From Streptomyces sp. DG2A-72 (lineage in GTDB: Bacteria > Actinomycetota > Actinomycetes > Streptomycetales > Streptomycetaceae): 64,000 nt of DNA. This document shows positions 60,737-64,000 of the stretch, in pieces. The notes beneath the pieces were generated by a model. It did not search any database, had not been told where the DNA came from, and was given only the letters and a program-made list of their open reading frames with translations. The position numbers and the translations under genes are program-made. The stretch covers positions 10,192,001 through 10,256,000 of the forward strand of contig NZ_JASTLC010000001.1 of NCBI RefSeq assembly GCF_030499575.1, given 5' to 3'. The number at the start of each line of letters is the position of its first letter. Position 1 is the stretch's first letter.

Positions 60737-62311
60737 TCAGTTCTTGACATTGCCCTTGACGTGCCGCTCTACGAACTCGTGGGCCAGGTCGCCGAACTGC
60801 TCACCGAAGGCCAGGGACCTCTCGGTCGTCTCCCTGAAGTGGACGCCGCCATCCACCCGGCTCCTGGCACACGCCTTGTTGAATTCGGAGAAGGTGGCGA
60901 AGTGCACCTTGACGTCCTTGGCAGGGGTGATCCCCGGCTCCACCCGCGACGTGCCGGCCGGGAAGTCGATCGTCCAGTCCAGTTCGTCGGAGCCGAAGTA
61001 GCGCCGTGCCGCCTGCGCCGCGGCGGCACACAGCGACGTGCTGCCCGACGGGTATTCCGGGTGGTCGCCCGTCGGCAGGTAGCCGACCCACTCGTTGGCC
61101 GGAAGGTCGTTGACCGTGCCCTTGCCCGGACCGCCCCAGGCCGTCAGTTTGCTGCGGCCGTACACGTGCCGAACCGCGCTGACCGGCCGCACGGCGTCGA
61201 ACCCGGCCTTGTGGTGCCAGGCGGCGATCAGCGTGTCGAAGGTCGCCAGGATGTGCCGGAGCGACCACTGAACCCAGCCGTGCACGCCCATCTCGTCGTT
61301 CTGGTCGTGCTTGCGGGCGAGGACGAGGGAATGGTGCCCGATCCCCCAGAGCTTGTTGTCCATGATCTCGGCGATCGCCTTGCGCTCGTCGGTGAGCGAG
61401 GCCGACGCCTCCACGATCTCGTCCACCGCGCGCTTGTAGGCGCGGGGGTTGGTGTGGTCGCTGAAACGGGGCGCGGCGAGCTTGAACTGGTCCGGGTGCC
61501 GGAAGATGTGGGGCTTGGTCAGCCCGATCTGCGGTGTCACGAAGTGCTGAGCGACGAAGATGCCCATATCCCCCGGGCCGCCGCCGACACGACGGCCGTT
61601 GTGGGCGCCCAGCTGCGGCTGCCAGCGCGAGGGGTCGACCAGCTTGTAGGGCGTGTTCACGGGCACGTAGCCCGTGTAGTCCGCCCACGGCTTGGGGTGG
61701 TACTTACGGCCGCCCTCGTGGCCGAGAACGTTCATGCCATCGTTCTTCAGCGCCTCCCAGGTGGCCTTGGCCGCCACATTGCCGATGCCGACCGGGGTGG
61801 TCAGGTTCTCCGACTCGTCGTCGGGGTTCAGGCCGAGCCCTGTCATCAGCTGCCGCAGGCCGCCCGCAAACTGCGGCAGCAGACGCTTCCAGATGCCGAG
61901 CTGGACATAGAGGGTGGCGATGTTCAAGTTCCGGTTGGTGGCGGACTCGCTGGAGGGGCGGCGGGGGATCCTGGAGTAAACGCCGACCGCGGTCTCGTGG
62001 TACGGCGCCAGTGCGTCGAAAGCCGCCAGCATCGCCACGCGGCTCGTCCACAGGAAGATGGTCGCGTCCATCGGGCCGATGAGCGCCAGCCTGCCCTCTT
62101 CGCCGACCGGCGCTTCAGTGGGCTGGGTCCACTTGACGTAGTTGTCCTTGTCGAGGTCGAAGTCGATCTCGGCTGCCTTCTCGCCGGTGGCGGCACTGGC
62201 CGTGCGGGAGAAGGCCAGCATGGACAGCGCAGCTGCCGAAGCACCGCCGACCAGCAGCGGTCGACGGCCCAAAGAGGAACCTGAGCCAGGAGTGTGTCCG
62301 GAAGTCGTCAT
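60737..62311 (-). CDS. vanadium-dependent haloperoxidase-like (PAP2 fold) exported protein
   Basis: The 524-residue protein from ATG 62,309-62,311 has AAGGAGC seven bases upstream. A Tat/Sec-like leader (SLGRRPLLVGGASAAALSML, SRTASAATG) gives export. The catalytic motifs are HPEYPSGSTSLCAAAA (about residues 417-432) and SRVDGGVHFRETT (about 484-496), which match the vanadate/phosphate-binding motifs of the acid phosphatase/haloperoxidase superfamily. The N-terminal helical domain (MDATIFLWTSRVAMLAAFDA, NLNIATLYVQLGIWKRLLPQ) is typical of actinobacterial members. Halide oxidation is family-based inference; phosphatase activity is an alternative. A damaged paralogue lies directly upstream. Confidence 0.9.
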   Translation of the reverse strand: MTTSGHTPGSGSSLGRRPLLVGGASAAALSMLAFSRTASAATGEKAAEIDFDLDKDNYVKWTQPTEAPVGEEGRLALIGPMDATIFLWTSRVAMLAAFDALAPYHETAVGVYSRIPRRPSSESATNRNLNIATLYVQLGIWKRLLPQFAGGLRQLMTGLGLNPDDESENLTTPVGIGNVAAKATWEALKNDGMNVLGHEGGRKYHPKPWADYTGYVPVNTPYKLVDPSRWQPQLGAHNGRRVGGGPGDMGIFVAQHFVTPQIGLTKPHIFRHPDQFKLAAPRFSDHTNPRAYKRAVDEIVEASASLTDERKAIAEIMDNKLWGIGHHSLVLARKHDQNDEMGVHGWVQWSLRHILATFDTLIAAWHHKAGFDAVRPVSAVRHVYGRSKLTAWGGPGKGTVNDLPANEWVGYLPTGDHPEYPSGSTSLCAAAAQAARRYFGSDELDWTIDFPAGTSRVEPGITPAKDVKVHFATFSEFNKACARSRVDGGVHFRETTERSLAFGEQFGDLAHEFVERHVKGNVKN

Positions 62312-62354
62312 GATGATGCTCCTTGTCCTGCCTCTAAAGAGGAGGGAAGAGGGA

Positions 62355-63297
62355 TTAATGACCGTGCCATGGGCCCTCTGGGCTCTTGGGACCAGAGGAG
62401 CGGGGGGAGGCTGAGCGCGGCGGTGGGCTGCGGTGCTGGTGCCCGTCGCCGTGGCAGTAGGCGATGCCCCACAGCCTGTTGTCGAAGACCTCCGCGAGCA
62501 CCTTCTGCTCGTCGGTGAGCGAGGCCGGCGCCTCCAGGATCCCGTCCACCGAGCGCTGGTAGGCGCGGACGTTGGTGTGGTCGGTGTGATCGGGCGGACG
62601 CAGTGGGAATTGGCTCGGGTCGGTGAAGGTTTAGGGCTCGACCAGGTTGTCGCCGGTGTAGTCCTCAAAGGGCTGGCCGTCGTACTTCCGGCCCTCGTTG
62701 CCAAGGAAATTCATGCCGTCCCTCAGCCGGGCCTTGACGGCGGCTGTGCCGGCTACGTCGCCGATGCCGACAGGGCTGGTCAGATTCTCCGACTCGTCGT
62801 CGGGGTTCAAGCCGAGCGCGGCGAACAGGCTCCGGACGCCCGGCACCTGCTTCGGCAGTATGACCCTGATCACCTGGTACTGGGCATGCAAGCAGGCGAT
62901 GTTCATGGTCCGGTTCGTGGACTCGCTGGAGGGGCGGCGGGGGATCCGGGCGTGCACGCCGACCGCGGTCGGGTGGGAGGGCGTCACCGCGTCGAACCAC
63001 GAAACAAGGACGACGTGGGCCATCCAGAGGATTACGGTCACGTCCATGGGGCCAGAGATGCGCCAGGGCCGTCCCCTTGGTGTCCTGGTCCTCTTCGCTG
63101 GGCCGGGTCCATGCGATGTAGCTGCCGGTGCCGAGATCAAAGTCGATCTTGGGCGGCTCGTCGCCCTGTCGGGCAGCGGCCGTTCCGCCGAGTCCCATAG
63201 CCGGCGCCGCCGCACCGTTGGCTCTACCGAGCAGAAGCGACCTGCGCGGTGGTGAAAAAGCTGATACTGGAGCGGGTCTTCGTCCAGACGCCGCCAT
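62355..63297 (-). pseudogene. decayed tandem paralogue of the haloperoxidase-like gene
   Basis: The start (63,297) reads RPAPVSAFSPPRRSLLLGRA and DEPPKIDFDLGTGSYIAWTR. After a frameshift near 63,060 the other frame has MDVTVILWMAHVVLVSWFDA, HARIPRRPSSESTNRTMNIA, LGLNPDDESENLTSPVGIGD and KARLRDGMNFLGNEGRKYDG. An in-frame TAA/TAG-type stop at 62,631 follows NLVEP. Then TFTDPSQFPLRPPDHTDHTN and LTDEQKVLAEVFDNRLWGIA continue to about 62,450, where homology ends. The catalytic C-terminal third is missing. Block order and wording match the intact gene, so this is a tandem duplication followed by decay. Confidence 0.8.
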
Positions 63298-64000
63298 GGT
63301 GCGCCCCGTTTCTTTGAGGAGCTGGATTTCCAGAAGTGTGTGGTCGGTGTCCTGGTAGGGGCGCCCACGAAGGGTGCGGTCGCAAACTCCTTTTCCTCAG
63401 CCGGCTTGAGCTTGTCAGATGCAGGCTTGAGGATTCCTTGGATAACGCTCGAATTCCGCTGTCCATGTTTAGGCTTGCCCGCGACCCTCGATGAGGGGAC
63501 GAGTTGCAACCTGTAGCGTTACGAACTCCCGCCACGGGCCGACCCGTCAGCCGGATGACTCCAGAAGCGCCCACCGTCGACGATCCCGCAGTCAATCTAG
63601 TGCTTCCTCGCGGGGGCGTCAGGATCTCCGAGTCTTGCTGTCCTGGAGAGGGAAGATGACACCACAGTTCGCCGGGAATCCACCCTCTTAGGTGGACAGA
63701 ATCGGCCAGACATTATGACGCGAAAACGTCGCATCGACCTGTCGGGCTGATTCCTCGATGGTCGAGTGCATCCCCCAATGCCTTCGGACCTCAAGTACTC
63801 CAAGCAGTCGATGTCGATCATTTATTCTAGGGAACCTCTTGTTCGCGAGCGGCCTTACCAGCCGCCGCTCGAAAGTCACTCGGCGTGCATTAGGGAAAGG
63901 AATCTTCTTGGTATGCCGACTGCCCGGCGCCGAAATTCGCGGGGTGACGAAATTGGGGCGTACCATGCCCGTGTGCCTGCTCATCATAGGCAAGAAAAAT
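63298..64000. other. right-end region without a convincing gene
   Basis: These 703 bases are less GC-rich than the rest, especially 63,700-64,000. Minus-strand frames there (for example one of about 100 codons ending near 63,688) lack family features and codon bias. A promoter for the haloperoxidase-like paralogue should lie near 63,300-63,400. Nothing else can be supported. Confidence 0.45.

Noticed and set aside
60761..62284. Plus-strand frame of about 500 codons opposite the haloperoxidase-like gene
   Set aside because: It is a shadow frame; the minus strand carries the catalytic motifs, signal peptide and ribosome binding site.

Overview
The window is high-GC actinobacterial DNA, almost certainly from a Streptomyces. 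The evidence is very strong G/C bias at codon third positions, GTG starts, GGAGG-type ribosome binding sites, many small secreted proteins, and regulators and insertion sequences typical of that genus. Transposase density is very high, with at least fifteen elements or remnants from the IS630, IS701-like, IS5, IS110, IS481, IS256, IS200/IS605 and IS1380 groups plus a group II intron tail. Interrupted genes are common. Together this suggests a fast-evolving accessory region, such as a chromosome arm or a plasmid. No core housekeeping gene, rRNA or convincing tRNA was seen.

Positions 1-5,400 hold a partial RibD-type reductase, a GNAT acetyltransferase, a PIN-domain protein, a broken IS630 and an unknown 346-residue protein. 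Positions 5,430-9,190 hold an IS701-like transposase with three in-frame stops, a secreted protein, an AraC regulator and a second copy of the element's right end. Positions 9,300-14,400 contain a Cys-rich protein, a secreted fibronectin III protein, a frameshifted PIN-domain gene, an IS5 element and an orphan CRISPR relic whose repeats switch orientation half way. Positions 14,500-18,030 are IS110, IS481 and IS256 debris around a small secreted protein. Positions 18,395-20,823 are more settled: a zinc-ribbon protein, a TerC-family membrane protein and an ABM/SnoaL-like fusion.

Positions 21,200-30,300 mix intact regulatory modules with decayed enzymes. A SRPBCC-ArsR-SRPBCC operon has two palindromic operators overlapping its promoter. 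A second ArsR-SRPBCC-RibD operon faces the other way and has lost its last two genes. A TetR gene diverges from a broken FAD monooxygenase across a long palindrome. Positions 31,636-39,048 form the most structured mobile region. Two inverted copies of one 1.1-kb IS5-family element flank a secreted beta-helix/CBM protein, giving a composite-transposon layout. Directly abutting, sharing the TA, is a 2.6-kb unit with near-perfect terminal repeats that carries a TetR regulator, an imine-reductase-like oxidoreductase and an intact IS5 transposase. This looks like a passenger-carrying insertion sequence.

Positions 39,240-42,000 encode an HTH protein and three tandem small secreted proteins, including a ricin-type lectin. 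Positions 42,841-46,821 encode a 1,326-residue XRE/STAND-NTPase/WD40 protein with fourteen WD40 repeats, pressed between transposon remnants. It is followed by truncated tnpA, tnpB and IS630 genes and a blasticidin-S-deaminase-like gene. Positions 49,651-52,345 hold a MerR/monooxygenase pair, a methyltransferase and a RidA protein. Positions 52,455-58,260 are largely a graveyard: a group II intron 3' end, HEAT/WD40, phage decoration protein, NACHT-tail, IS1380 and Fe-S-helicase-like remnants, with one intact DUF4185 secreted protein. The right end has a DHA2 exporter and an intact vanadium-haloperoxidase-like enzyme beside a decayed tandem paralogue.

All assignments come from reading the sequence and from family knowledge; no search was run.
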